Positions 44,934 to 54,960 of a DNA stretch of 64,000 nucleotides are shown in pieces. Source of the stretch: Aspidapion aeneum. Its lineage: Eukaryota; Arthropoda; Insecta; Coleoptera; Brentidae. The notes below the pieces were generated by a model that saw only the letters and a program-made list of their open reading frames with translations, was not told the DNA's origin and ran no database searches. Numbering within the stretch: position 1 is the first letter of the stretch; the number at the start of each line of letters is the position of its first letter. The stretch lies in assembly GCA_963576565.1 (NCBI GenBank), contig OY755047.1:4048431-4112430 (forward strand). Reading direction: 5' to 3'. Made by a program: the position numbers and the translations under genes.

Positions 44934-44981
44934 ACACTTGATAACGGTTAGAGATACTTACTAACCGAAACGTCGTGTTTT
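44934..44981 (+). ncRNA. Hammerhead-ribozyme-like relic in the PLE 3' region
   Basis: Order of elements: 'acac', 'ttgataa' (in the place of CUGAUGA), a stem 'cggttag...ctaaccg', then GAAAC-GTC and 'gtgt' pairing with 'acac'. Hammerhead motifs are known from the terminal repeats of Penelope-like elements. Two core bases deviate from consensus, so cleavage activity is doubtful. Confidence 0.5.
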
Positions 44982-45059
44982 AAATTAATAAAAATTTTAT
45001 TTCTACACAATCATTGTCTACGAGTTTCAAACAAAGAATTGTCTTGCATATTAGGAGTT

Positions 45060-45945
45060 TGTTTTTGGTTGACATTTTACTACGCCTTCCAATGATGTTT
45101 GTTCCATGGTAAGGATTTTTCCATTGTCATTCCATGTGGCTTCGTTCTTCCACTCGATGTTATTGTTGTGGACTATTATGTGGCCATGAGGTCTTTGTAT
45201 TTTGGACCCTGTGAATAGTATAGCTTGGGTTTTTCTGGGATTGACCTTTATGTCTGGATGTCTTGCGTGTATATGTTGTAGAAGGTTGGGCTAAGAGGTG
45301 ATCCTTGAGGCACTCCTGCGTTAATTCTGAATAGCCTTGGGGTGGTGTTATCTGCGGTTACTACTGCGGTTCGGTTAAGCAGTAGCGATCTAACAGTTTT
45401 AACGAGGTAGCTTGGCACTTGAAGTGTAATCATTTTGAACAGGAGCCCGTCAAGACATACTTTGCCTATACAAGGCCTTGGAGATATCGAACAGGATCAC
45501 CCCTATGTGATTTTTCCTGTTGAAGTCCTCGGTGATGTGTCTGGTGAAGTGGCTTGTTCTGAATCCAAATTGCGAATGAGGAATGACGTTGTTGCCCTCT
45601 AGATGTCTCGTGATTTGTTCGAGTATTACTCGTTCTGCTATTTTCCCCATCGTTAGTAGTAGGGTGATTGACCTATAGTTGCTTGGATTCCCCTGGTTTT
45701 TGTTGGGTTTCGGGATTAGGATTATTTTGCTTTCTTTCCATGGGTTTGGAAAGTGTTGCACCAGTAGGGTCTTGTTAATGATGTTGGTTAGTTCTGATAT
45801 TTGTTTGTCTGGTACCTTCTTAAGTGCCAGGTTCGTAATCACATCGATCCCTGGAGCCTTTCTCGAATGGGTGGCGTTTATTAACTGTGCTGTGGTGTCT
45901 GTAGTTATCTATTTCCTACATGTTTATTGGTTGGTTGATAAATAA
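45060..45945 (-). pseudogene. Jockey-type LINE RT, 3' half (split)
   Basis: The minus-strand frame 45,842-45,450 gives NIINKTLLVQHFPNPWKESK, IILIPKPNKNQGNPSNYRSI, NVIPHSQFGFR and GVILFDISKA. After a frame change near 45,445, the frame 45,433-45,248 gives YLVKTVRSLL and INAGVPQGSPLSPTFYNIYT. Further downstream, frame-shifted, is KTQAILF. These are RT fingers, palm A (FDISKA in place of FDVxKAFD) and motif B. The catalytic xADD box is lost in the frameshift near 45,250. The upstream part of the same LINE continues at 47,213, beyond the RTE insertion. Confidence 0.85.
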
Positions 45946-47152
45946 AGTAGAGAGCGAATATAAAGACATGGAGGCAGAAGGACAAGCTGGTTTCAGGGCG
46001 GGTAGATCGACTTCAGATCATCTCTTTTGTATAACCCAAGTTATTGTAAAGAAAATGGCATACGGACAAGAGCTGCATCTGCTTTACGTGGATTTGCAGA
46101 AGGCATATGATAGTATACCACTAAATCTACTTTGGAAAGCGTTGGAAAACACAAACATAAGCGTACAACTAATTAAGGCCATCAAAGAGTTATACCGCAA
46201 TAGTAAGGCAAAAGTTAAAATAAAAGCAAAACTAACCAAAGGCTTTCAAGTAAATAAAGGTCTTAAACAAGGTTGCTGTATTTCCCCTACGCTCTTCAAG
46301 ATATACTTGGAACAAGTCCTTAAAGTATGGAAGAGAAAATGCCAAAACATGGGAATTCCGTTGGACGAAACCACCTTGTATACTTTATGTTTCGCCGATG
46401 ATCAGATAGTAGTGGCTCAGGATTATGACGACCTCGAAGATATGACAGGAAAACTAATAGAAGAGAACAATAAGTGGGGACTAGAGGTTAATCTCAATAA
46501 GACAGAGTATATGTGTATCGGTGGAATGAAACAGGATCTAATCTTAAATACCGGGCAGCGAATTCACTCCTGTGATGAGTATAAATACTTAGGTCTAAAA
46601 ATTACAGCTGACGGAACACTAGACAAAGCTATAAAAGATCGAAACGTACAAGGAAGAAAAGCAATAACTTTATTAAATGGAATAATTTGGGACCAAAGTA
46701 TATCAAAACATAACAAAAAGCTTATATATAACACCATTGTAAAAAGTATTATTACATACGGCTCAGAGGTATGGCCAATCAAGGATAGAACACAAAAAAT
46801 GCTTTCCGCTACGGAGATGAACTATTGGAGAAGAGCAGTAGGGAAATCAAAAAGAGAAAGAGTTACAAATCAAAGAATAAGAGAAATTATGACAGTGGGT
46901 GAACGTACTTTAGTGGATGATATAAGAACAAAACAACTGGTGTGGTACGGACATGTACAAAGAATGAATGATGAAAGACTAACTAAACAAATACTACAAT
47001 GGAAACCAACTGGCCGAAGAAAACGAGGACGGCCAAGGAGAAGCTGGAGAGAAGGAATAGACAGTGAAATAAGAATAAGAGGCCTAGATGATGAATTATG
47101 GGCAAACAGAAACGAGTGGAGATTGGGTATCGGAAGATGTAGAACGTTGTGA
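45944..47152 (+). CDS. RTE-like reverse transcriptase, partial but open frame
   Basis: About 402 codons open to the stop at 47,152. The first residues of the longer frame (45,920-45,943) come from flanking DNA. RT motifs in order: GQAGFRAGRSTSDHLFCITQ, LLYVDLQKAYDSIPLNLLW (palm A), KGLKQGCCISPTLFKIYL (motif B), TLCFADDQIVVA (catalytic FADD), NLNKTEYM, YLGLKITADGT, then a C-terminal region with LVWYGHVQRM and GRRKRGRPRRSW. The endonuclease and N-terminal RT are missing, so it is not autonomous, yet no stop has arisen in over 400 codons, which suggests recent insertion. It encodes the family's most complete polymerase in this window. Confidence 0.9.
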   Translation, partial: KVESEYKDMEAEGQAGFRAGRSTSDHLFCITQVIVKKMAYGQELHLLYVDLQKAYDSIPLNLLWKALENTNISVQLIKAIKELYRNSKAKVKIKAKLTKGFQVNKGLKQGCCISPTLFKIYLEQVLKVWKRKCQNMGIPLDETTLYTLCFADDQIVVAQDYDDLEDMTGKLIEENNKWGLEVNLNKTEYMCIGGMKQDLILNTGQRIHSCDEYKYLGLKITADGTLDKAIKDRNVQGRKAITLLNGIIWDQSISKHNKKLIYNTIVKSIITYGSEVWPIKDRTQKMLSATEMNYWRRAVGKSKRERVTNQRIREIMTVGERTLVDDIRTKQLVWYGHVQRMNDERLTKQILQWKPTGRRKRGRPRRSWREGIDSEIRIRGLDDELWANRNEWRLGIGRCRTL

Positions 47153-47157
47153 AACCG

Positions 47158-47211
<54 letters not shown>
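45945..47211 (+). mobile_element. RTE-like LINE copy 2 inserted in the Jockey-type LINE
   Basis: A 5'-truncated, 1.27-kb copy ending 'gaaaccgataaa' plus (TA)n to 47,211. It separates the 5' and 3' halves of the minus-strand LINE. Flanks share only a weak 'gttggt' word, so no convincing target duplication is claimed. Confidence 0.85.
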
Positions 47212-47212
<1 letters not shown>

Positions 47213-47214
<2 letters not shown>

Positions 47215-48205
47215 ATAGTTGGTGACTCTGTGCAATTCTCTATCTCTGTTTTGATCTGGATGGTGCATGTTGTGTATTGTGAATTGTTCTTCTAGTGAAT
47301 TTGCAAACATTCCACTTTTTCTTGTGGGTTCGTGACTATTTGGTTGTTGTGCTGTAGAGGTGGTATGGGTTTGTTACGGCCTTTGGTAAACACTGAAGCC
47401 ATCTCCCAGACAAAGCTATTTTATGATGACAATTCAGCTAGTTTTTCTTGCCAGTTATTGTTATATATAGCATTGATCTCGTCTCTTATGGTGTTTATGA
47501 GTCTGTTGGCTTCCTGTTTGATAGCGGGATCGCCTGTTGAGTGAGCTCTTCTAACAAATCGATTCTTTGTCCTAAGCATGTCTTTGATATGTTATTGGGC
47601 AGGTGGTTGCGGTTGTGGCTGCGGCGATGGCTTCTGATATTTCCCTTTGAAGTTGTGTGGTTGCTTGATCCAATGCGATTGGATCATTGATTTGTGGTTG
47701 CGGTTCTGTGCTGTTTTCCAAAATTTGTTGGAATCGCTGCCAGTTCGTGTGGTGAGGCTGGATTGTGTTGGTGTGTCTCAGTCTTGGGTCTCCTACTTTG
47801 AGGACTATAGGGACGTGATCGGATTGAATTGTGAAGTCAACTTCCATCTCTGTGTTTAGTTGTAGATTGTGTGACACAAGTAGTCCAGTCTCTCAGGTCC
47901 TTGGCCTTGTTGGTACCTGGTTGGTACGTCTGTTGCATGAATATTGAAATGTAAAATGTTAGCAGCCACCTATAGTGCCAAGCCTTTGTCATTGGTTATT
48001 AAGTAGCCCCATTGTAGGTGTTTTGCGTTGAGGTCGCCTCCTGCTATTGTTGGTGTGTTGTTGAATATTGAGAGAAAGTAATTTTCATCTGGTTGGTTTT
48101 CCGGTCGTATGTATGGTGATATGACTTTGATCCTTTTTATAGATGTTTGAGTGGAGATGGTTGTGGTCTTGCAGTCTGTTCGATTACGTACATACGCGTT
48201 TCAAA
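47213..48205 (-). pseudogene. Jockey-type LINE endonuclease and upstream RT region (split)
   Basis: On the minus strand, from high to low coordinates: IRPENQPDENYFLSIFNNTP, GGDLNAKHLQWGYL (the GDxNAKHxxWG endonuclease motif), QGPERLDYLCHTIYN, then the frame 47,877-47,572 with IQSDHVPIVLKVG (the catalytic SDHxPI motif). Near 47,300 ANSLEEQFTIHN precedes the RT. A few frame changes interrupt it. It is continuous with 45,060-45,945 once the RTE insertion is removed. An apurinic-type endonuclease upstream of RT fits the Jockey/I group. Confidence 0.85.
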
Positions 48206-48209
48206 ATGG

Positions 48210-48720
48210 CGCGCCAGCAAGAGGCTTAGGTTTGTGTAAAGGATATTGTAACGGCCGCTAAAACTATACATTTGTGTGATTGTATAGTGTTTTTTGATTA
48301 AGGTTTTCTTCCCAAAGTTTTATTGAAAATACAAATAGGTATCATAAATAACGGTAGGCTAAAGCAAGAAATTAAAGTTTACCGAAAATTAAAAAAGCTA
48401 GAAAAATACAAATAAGAAAGATATTTTTTTGTTTTTCATAAAAATATGTACGCAATAAGGTTACCCAAAAGTGAATATTATACACGTTTTTTTTTCATTT
48501 TGATCTAACAGAATAGCCGTTTAATTAACAAAAGGCACAAGAAGGAAATATGAAGTTTTTTTGGTTCCCTACCAAATGGCCTGTACCTTACCTAAGCAAA
48601 ATATTTTTTTTTTCATTTATAAAGAAATCTATTACCAAACATTTTCAAAAAGTTTCATTAGGCCTGGATGGGGTATCGCCAAACAAAAACAAGGTACATG
48701 TATTTAAAGTATATTTTAAT
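48210..48720. other. No gene seen
   Basis: AT-rich. A 67-codon frame at 48,550-48,753 has no recognised motif and runs into the neighbouring MITE. Confidence 0.4.
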
Positions 48721-48725
48721 AGGTA

Positions 48726-49342
48726 CAGCGTGTCTCATTTTCAATTGTATTAAATGAAAACTCGATTATTTTAAAGATACCAATCTGCAGATTTCACTTT
48801 ACAGTGCTATTTTCTGGAGCTCAGAAAAATGGTGTATTATATTTTTGCCATGCCTTGTAGTTTTTGCTATACGGGAAATTTTTCCAAAATTCATAAGTTC
48901 AACAAACCTTTAATATATTGCATATTTTACAAGATATTTCAATTCTGTGAAAGCTTATACATGAAAATTTATTTTAAGGAAAATATGTCGCTGCCAAATT
49001 TTCGACAGTTGTATTTTTTTGACATAAAAATTAAATACGAACCTGCAAATCTTTTTCTGAATTAAAAATTACTTTAAATAGGTGATTATGCAAAAATAAG
49101 AAAATCTTTAACATGTTTTTTTAACAAGGGATGCCAAAATTTTGACATCAACTTTTTGTTACAAAATTTTTGTTGAAATTACGGTATTTTTAAAAATTCC
49201 CCATATAATAAAAACTACAGGGTATTATCAAAATCTAATAAAACCATTTTTAGGAGTTCAAAAAAAGAGCACTGTAAGGTAAAATTCGCAGATCGCAATC
49301 TTAATTATTAAGCGAGTTTCTCATCGAAAATAGGACATGCTG
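48726..49342. mobile_element. 617-bp MITE, Tc1/mariner-type termini
   Basis: Inverted termini ~110 bp, diverged: left 'cagcgtgtctcattttc', right (reverse complement) 'cagcatgtcctattttc', both leading to a 'cagtgct' block. Flanked by TA at 48,724-48,725 and 49,343-49,344. The right TA is also the left TA of the next element. Confidence 0.75.
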
Positions 49343-49344
49343 TA

Positions 49345-51470
49345 CAGGGTGGGGCATTTTCGTTGGTTTTATAGGGTACAGGCTAAACGGTAAGAGATAC
49401 AAAAAAACTGACATACGTGTCCCGTCCTCTTTTTTAGTATCTTTTTTAATGGCGTCATCAAATCTAGGCTAACTAGATTGGTTTAGCAGATACAGGGTGA
49501 TTCTCAAAAATTGCCGATTTTTATTATCTTTTATTACTCGTTTATTTATGGAGATAGAAAAATTCTTCAAATACAAAAGTTTTATGATTTTATACGTATA
49601 ATTCAGTGGCGTACTCAGAAAAATTTAAAATATTTTATTTTACAAGATATTATCAAAAGTAACATTTTTTAAACGGAACACCCTGTATGTAAGTACCTCA
49701 AAAAATTGAATTTTTTCTTGCGATTACAGCGATATATAACACTTAATACTTTTCTTTTTCCTAAATAGGTAAAATACAAAAAATATATATTTTTTTGTAG
49801 TTGGCTATGGATGGGATGAACTTTTGTTTTGCTTTTTTAACTTGTCACAAAGTCAAACGTCAATTAAGTATTATTTTTGCTTTGTTGTTATTACTTTTGT
49901 CTAAGATGAATCTTTATCAAAACTATGAAAAGTTAAACATTGAATCTAATAAAGATAGAGATGCAGCACTTACACTATATTTTGACCGTTATCCGGAACG
50001 ACGTCAGGCAGACAAAAGGATGTTTCAAAGAATGTATCACAATTTAAGTGAGTATGGGTCATTTGGAAAACCAAGAAATAAAATTTACATTAAAGAAAAT
50101 AGCGAAACGGATGAAATAAACACGTTGGCTTGTGTTGCTGCTGATCCGACGATATCTAGTCGTACTATTGAGAATGATATTGGTATAAGTAAACATAGAG
50201 TTTTAAGAATATTAAAAAAGCATAAGTATAAACCTTATAAAATAAGAAAGGTTCATAATTTACATCCTGGAGAAGAACAACGGCGTTTAGAATTTTGGAA
50301 GGAATGTTTAATCGACATAATAATCGATATTGGTCAAACATAAATCCCAATCAGACGGTGGCCAGGGTAAAACAAGGACGGTTTGGATTCCATGCATGGG
50401 TAGCGCTGTATCGAAATAGAGTGTTTAACTACAGGCTTTTTAATGAAAACTTGAATGCAGAAGGATACAGACAAATTTTGGAAGAATATGAAATAATAGA
50501 GTTGGATAACATGCCATTAGGTGAAATAAATAACATTTATTTTCAACAAGACGGTGCTCCAGCACATAATAGCCATATGATAAGGAACTTGCTAACTGCC
50601 AATTTTGATGAAAATTGGATTGATACATATGAGCCAAACCGATGGCCCCCGCGTTCTTCCGACCTGACCCCCCTCGACTTTTATTTTTGGGGATTTATAA
50701 AAAATGACATTTATAAAACACGAAGTAACAATGTAGAGGAACTTAGGGAAAATTTTATTATTTGCATTGAGAGAGTACCAAATATTGGCATTTATAACGC
50801 CACTCGTTCGGTTACAAGTCGAGTAGAAAAATGCATTGAGCAGAATGGGAGACAGTTTGAGCACCTTTTGTAACTAATTTTAATAATAACTATTCAGTTC
50901 CTATTACAAATTTATGTTGTTGTTATAGTTTAGTAATATCTTAATATTCTCGTTAAGTAGGTTCTGAATATACCTATTATAAAATAAAAAAATATTGAAT
51001 CAATTCATAGCCAACTACAAAAAAAAATATTTTTCCGTATTTTACCTATTTAGGACAAAGAAAAGTATTAAGTGTTATATATCATTGTAATCACAAGAAA
51101 AAATCCAATTATCTGAGATACTTACATACTGGGTGTTCCATTTAACAAAATGTTACTTTTGATAATATCTTGAAAACTAAAACATTTTTAATTTTTCTAG
51201 TTACGCCACTGGATTCTATGTAGAAAATCATAAAACTTTTGTATTTGAGGTTTTTTTCTATCTCCATACATAACCGAGTAATAAGAGATAATAAAAATCG
51301 CCAATTTTTGAGAATCACCCTATATCTGCTAAACTAATATAGTTAGCGTAGATTTTATTGCGCCATTAAAAAAGACACTAAAAAAGAGGACGGGACACGT
51401 ATGTCAGTTTTTTTGTATCTCTTACCGTTTAGCCTGTACCCTATAAAACCAACGAAAATGCCCCACCCTG
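49345..51470 (+). mobile_element. 2.13-kb Tc1/mariner-superfamily transposon
   Basis: Starts 'cagggtggggcattttcgtt' and ends with its inverse, flanked by TA on both sides (49,343-49,344 and 51,471-51,472). The inverted similarity extends for more than 400 bp (for example 'ctgacatacgtgtcccgtcc' and the 'aatatatatttttttgtagt' block at 49,780, mirrored near 51,020), so the transposase gene is framed by long arms. The gene inside is internally deleted. Confidence 0.92.
49906..50873 (+). pseudogene. Tc1/mariner-type transposase lacking the first catalytic Asp
   Basis: Start chosen at the ATG 49,906; a longer upstream frame exists but begins outside any ATG. Frame 1 (to 50,343) has an N-terminal helix-turn-helix region (LTLYFDRYPERRQADKRMFQ, SSRTIENDIGISKHRVLRIL). 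At about 50,298 the reading jumps frame: 'FWKE' is followed in the other frame by GMFNRHNNRYWS, so a deletion removed ~20 residues including the Asp that normally precedes this segment. Frame 2 keeps YFQQDGAPAHNSHMIR (second Asp) and RSSDLTPLDFYFWGFI (third Asp), 36 residues between them, and runs to a stop at 50,873. Catalytically dead. Confidence 0.9.
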
Positions 51471-51474
51471 TACA

Positions 51475-51857
51475 TTTAGTAAGGAAACAGCCTTAAGTAT
51501 AGTTTAAATAAAAAAATTATAATTTTGAATGTATGTTTACTTTCATAGGGTATAAAAATATGAAGGTGTTAGGAGTCCTGGAACTTAGAAACCTGACCGC
51601 TTGTTTTGGGCTGGATAGGCATGGGCGCACCCAGGGGGGGGGGCACGGGACCTCAAGCCTATTTTTTAGATATTTTTCACATATTTCATGAATAAAAAAA
51701 AAAAAAAAATATTTGATCTCCCCCTCCCCCTCCCCCTTAAAGACAAATTCCTGGGTGCCCCACTGCTTAAATTTACCTTTATTTACGGTAAATGTAATTA
51801 TAAGAGTAACGAAATTCGCCGTTAAAGTGCCTGACCAAAATCATCCTATTATCTTAC
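51475..51857. other. No gene seen; intron side of exon 2
   Basis: Includes a poly-G run near 51,636 and 'ttttttagatatttttcaca', a block also present near 34,440 and 55,500. Otherwise unremarkable. Confidence 0.4.
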
Positions 51858-52149
51858 CACTGCGCCTCTTCTTCCTGGCCCGCACCGGTGGAGTTCGTAG
51901 AGCGGCGGGCTCAGGAAGAACTTCGGCTGGAGCCTCCTCAATGGCCGGTACTGGGGCGGCCGGTTGTGTGGCGGCCGGTTGTGGTGCGACTGGTTGTGGA
52001 GCGGCCGGTTGCGGGGCGGCTGGTTGTGGAGCGGCCGGTTGTAAGGCAGCCGGTTGTGGGGCGGTCGGTTGTAAGGCAGCCGGTTGTGGGGCGGCCGGTT
52101 GTGGGATTTCCGGGGCGGCCGGTTCGGGCGAAGGCAGATTAAATACCAC
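51858..52149 (-). CDS. Candidate exon 2, Ala/Pro/Gln repeat exon
   Basis: A 292-nt minus-strand exon with acceptor 'attgttgtag' and donor AGTG|GTAAGA. It starts in phase 0, matching the end of the exon at 59.3 kb, and ends with one nucleotide, matching the exon at 42.6 kb. It reads VVFNLPSPEPAAPEIP, then about nine tandem (P/L)QPAAPQ-like pentapeptide repeats, then VPAIEEAPAEVLPEPAAL and a basic end RARKKRRS. The repeat tract is GC-rich and likely polymorphic in length. Low-complexity and probably disordered. The splice phases argue for a real exon rather than a simple repeat. Confidence 0.65.
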
Positions 52150-52310
52150 CTACAACAATTAAACTATTGTCTAAATATAGTCCAGTCATTATTGAATTTT
52201 ACCTTGCAAAAGGTGGTGTAGTCACGATTTTGACATATTTTGTTGACATTGGAGTCCTAAACACAAATTTAAGTTTTCGACATTGGGAGGGGGCAGCTCC
52301 CCCGGCCATC

Positions 52311-52770
52311 TTGGATTTAGTGTGCACAAAAAGGTTTTTTTTTAAATTACTTGATTACTGTAAGGTTTATAAAAAAAGTTGACGAATGGTTTTCGAGATA
52401 TGACACTAAACATTTCGTCGCCGCCATTTTGGATTTTGTCAATTTTTAGCTCACACATATACTATACTATAGTAGTGTGAGCTATGGTGATCATAATTTT
52501 TCGAGAAAAAAAAAGTTGCTTCGATTTCAAAAATTTTTAAATATTTTGGATTTAGTGTGCACAAAAAGGTTTTTTTTTTTTAATTACTTGATTACTGTAA
52601 GTTTTATAAAAAAGTTGACGAATGGTTTTCGAGATATGACACTAAACATTTCGCCGCCATTTTGGATTTTGCCAATTTTTAGCTCACACATATACTATAC
52701 TATAGTAGTGTGAGCTATGGTGATCATAATTTTTCGAGAAACAAAAAAGTGCTTCGATTTCAAAAATTTT
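52311..52770. repeat. 236-bp tandem duplication at the edge of element H
   Basis: 52,311-52,546 and 52,547-~52,770 are near-identical. Each contains 'ttggatttagtgtgcacaaa' flanking DNA, a 'cgagatatgacactaaaca' block and the left hairpin plus first ~70 bp of the hairpin element. The duplication spans the insertion boundary, so it happened after the element inserted. Confidence 0.9.
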
Positions 52771-53496
52771 TCGTTTCAGATGATTTTGAAACTTTTTTGT
52801 CGCGCCGTCTGTCTGTCTGTCTGTAACGACCAACGCTCATAACTCAAAAACCGCTTGTCCGATTTCAATAAAATTTGGTACCTAGGCTGGGTCTTGAGTT
52901 GAGATGGTCCCATTTAAAAAATGAACAAAATCCACCAAACACAGGCCAAATAAAAGGGTGGGGGTAGATTTCCAATTTGAGTTTATGTGAAAATATGGCG
53001 TGTGTGATATCAAACGAAAGGTAATTGAGCCCAGAGTTAAACAAAATACATTTTAGTTTTTGTTGTTTTTTTACGGGTGAGTTTAATTGAGGCGCTCAGC
53101 GCAACAATGGACTCACAATTTTTCCAGTTCAGAGCATTAACACTACTGCATAATACAAAATCGATCTAAGACACTTTAACTTAATATTAAATATATGGCC
53201 ACAGTTGTATACACTGTGATATGGCACCACTTAAGCCGTTTTTTAATTTTAAAAATAAATACTTAAAAATATGATTTTCTTTTCCGTTTATATACGCAAA
53301 ATTACTTTTTTGGGTTAGTCCATTGTTGCGCTGAACGCCTCAATTCAAAACATGGCTTGTGTGGTATCAAACGAAAGGTAATTTAGTCTGGAGCTGAATA
53401 AAATATATTTCAGTTTTTAGTTATATTAGCTCCCACGTACACTATGACTATAGTACCTAGTGTGAGCTTAGGGGCCCATATATTGGCAGAGTATTT
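52446..53496 (+). mobile_element. Hairpin/(GTCT)n element, copy H
   Basis: Plus orientation. The left hairpin occurs twice because of the 236-bp duplication. GTCT run at 52,807-52,824. The internal repeat region is shortened and interrupted by a 252-bp MITE. The right hairpin and the 'ggcagagtatttt' end are at 53,430-53,496. Confidence 0.9.
53089..53340. mobile_element. Nested 252-bp MITE in element H
   Basis: Termini 'gaggcgctcagcgcaacaat' and the inverse of 'gaggcgttcagcgcaacaat' (one difference) are flanked by AATT on both sides (53,085-53,088 and 53,341-53,344). Related copies of the host element read through this point uninterrupted ('gagtttaagtcaaaacatg'). No ORF. Confidence 0.85.
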
Positions 53497-53499
53497 TAT

Positions 53500-54075
53500 T
53501 TAGTGGCCTTTAACTTCAAAACTGCTTATTTTTGAGAAAATCTGTAATAACATAAAATAAAGACAAAGTAATAGCCTATAAAATGAGACATCAATGAGTT
53601 GTCTTCTATGTATTTCCATAGTTATGCGAAATAAACCGAAAATATTCAGTTTTATGTCATTTTCTCTAAAGCTAAGCATTTTACAGAAAGTGTGTAATCA
53701 ACTTTAATGTAGAAAATTAAATTATTTTTTAAACGATGTATCACCTAAGTGGGCCAAGTCCACGGTTAGCACTTAATTGGCATCCATAAATTGGGGCTAT
53801 TTTTTAGGATCACAAAAAAAAATTATGTGTTTTTAGGTTTTATTCAGTTTTCAAAAAAAACTCTGGAGAGTTAGCCATATTTACTATCACATTTTGTGAT
53901 ACACCGTTTAACAGGAAATTTTATTATTCACCCTAAAGAAGATAACTTATATTGTCGTAAGAAGAGTTTAAAAAGTTTCGTAAAAAAATTATGGGTTCTT
54001 ATGGATCACCCCCCGTATTTTTACATACTCTGTTTCAAAATTAAATTCTCTTTCTAAATACGATAACACTTGATA
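53500..54075. other. No gene seen; contains an unfilled RTE site
   Basis: 53,990-54,068 is an inverted copy of the DNA flanking the RTE insertion at 57.3-58.0 kb ('tacggggggtg' complement, then 'ttaaattctctttctaaata' at 54,041-54,060). It shows that site without the insertion. Confidence 0.6.
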
Positions 54076-54084
54076 CTTTAGTAA

Positions 54085-54960
54085 TTAGTAACGAGGAAAG
54101 AGGGACGACTAGGACATACCGTATACAGAAAACCTACTCACACAGACCGCTACCTAAACAACACATCTAACAACCACCCGTGCCAACGAAAAGGGGTAAT
54201 AAGAACATTGGTAGAGAGGGCGAAAAGAATCTGCGAACCAGAACCTCTAGACAAAGAATTAAACCATCTTAAAAACGCCCTCGTAGCAAATGGATACACT
54301 CAAAGCGACATAGATAAATGTATACGACCAAAGCAGAGGGCTAGAAGTAACAGTAGCGGTGGATTGAGCAGCCGCGAAGTTAGTTCAAGAGCCTTTCTGC
54401 CCTACATCCCTAGAGTGACAGATAGGATCGGACGTATTCTGGGAAAACACAACATAAAAACGATCTTCAAGCCATCTAAGAAGATCGAGAACCACCTCAG
54501 ATCTGCGAAGGATATAAGGAACCCACTAAGTTCTTCGGGGGTATACCGCATTCCCTGTACCTGTGGAAGTGTCTACATCGGAACAACCAAACGGTCCGTA
54601 AACACAAGAATCAAAGAACACAAAGCCAACTGTCGACTCGGACATACGGAAAAATCCGCAGTTGCAGACCACACACTAAACAATAAAGACCACCGAAGAA
54701 AATTCGAAGACACATAAGTTCTCTGCGCCTCCTCTTCATACTATCCAAGACTCTATAGAGAAGCAATCGAAATTCATAAACACCAGCAGAACTTCAACAG
54801 ATCTGAAGAAACTCTTAAAATTAACAGAACATGGGTACCGGTTCTTAAAAACACTAAACGGCTCGCTTATAATAACAAAACTGAATCAAGGGAATGTGAC
54901 CAATCACCGACCAGCTCTGATATACGCCCCGCCCACAAAAATACCTTTTTATAAATATTG
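54085..54960 (+). pseudogene. Second Penelope-like fragment: RT end and GIY-YIG domain
   Basis: Starts within VYRKPTHTDRYLNNTSNN, continues VERAKRICEPEPLDKELNHL and IGRILGKHNIKTIFKPSKK, then the GIY-YIG-type part VYRIPCTCGSVYIGTTKRSV, RIKEHKANCRLG and SAVADHTL. A frame change near 54,715 leads to LYREAIEIHKHQQNFNRSEE with the expected Glu. It belongs to a subfamily clearly different from the PLE at 43.7 kb. RT catalytic motifs are absent because the copy is 5'-truncated. Confidence 0.88.

Noticed and set aside
45920..47220. Target duplication for RTE copy 2
   Set aside because: Only a 6-bp 'gttggt' word is shared by the flanks, and it is low-complexity; not enough to claim.
46870..47310. Long minus-strand ORF opposite the RTE RT
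   Set aside because: Shadow of the RTE frame plus the TA tail; only its first ~30 residues, from the flanking Jockey-type LINE, are meaningful.
51713..52162. Plus-strand AGCGAAGC-type ORF opposite the AAPQ exon
   Set aside because: The splice sites and the phase match to other exons are on the minus strand; the plus-strand frames are repeat shadows.
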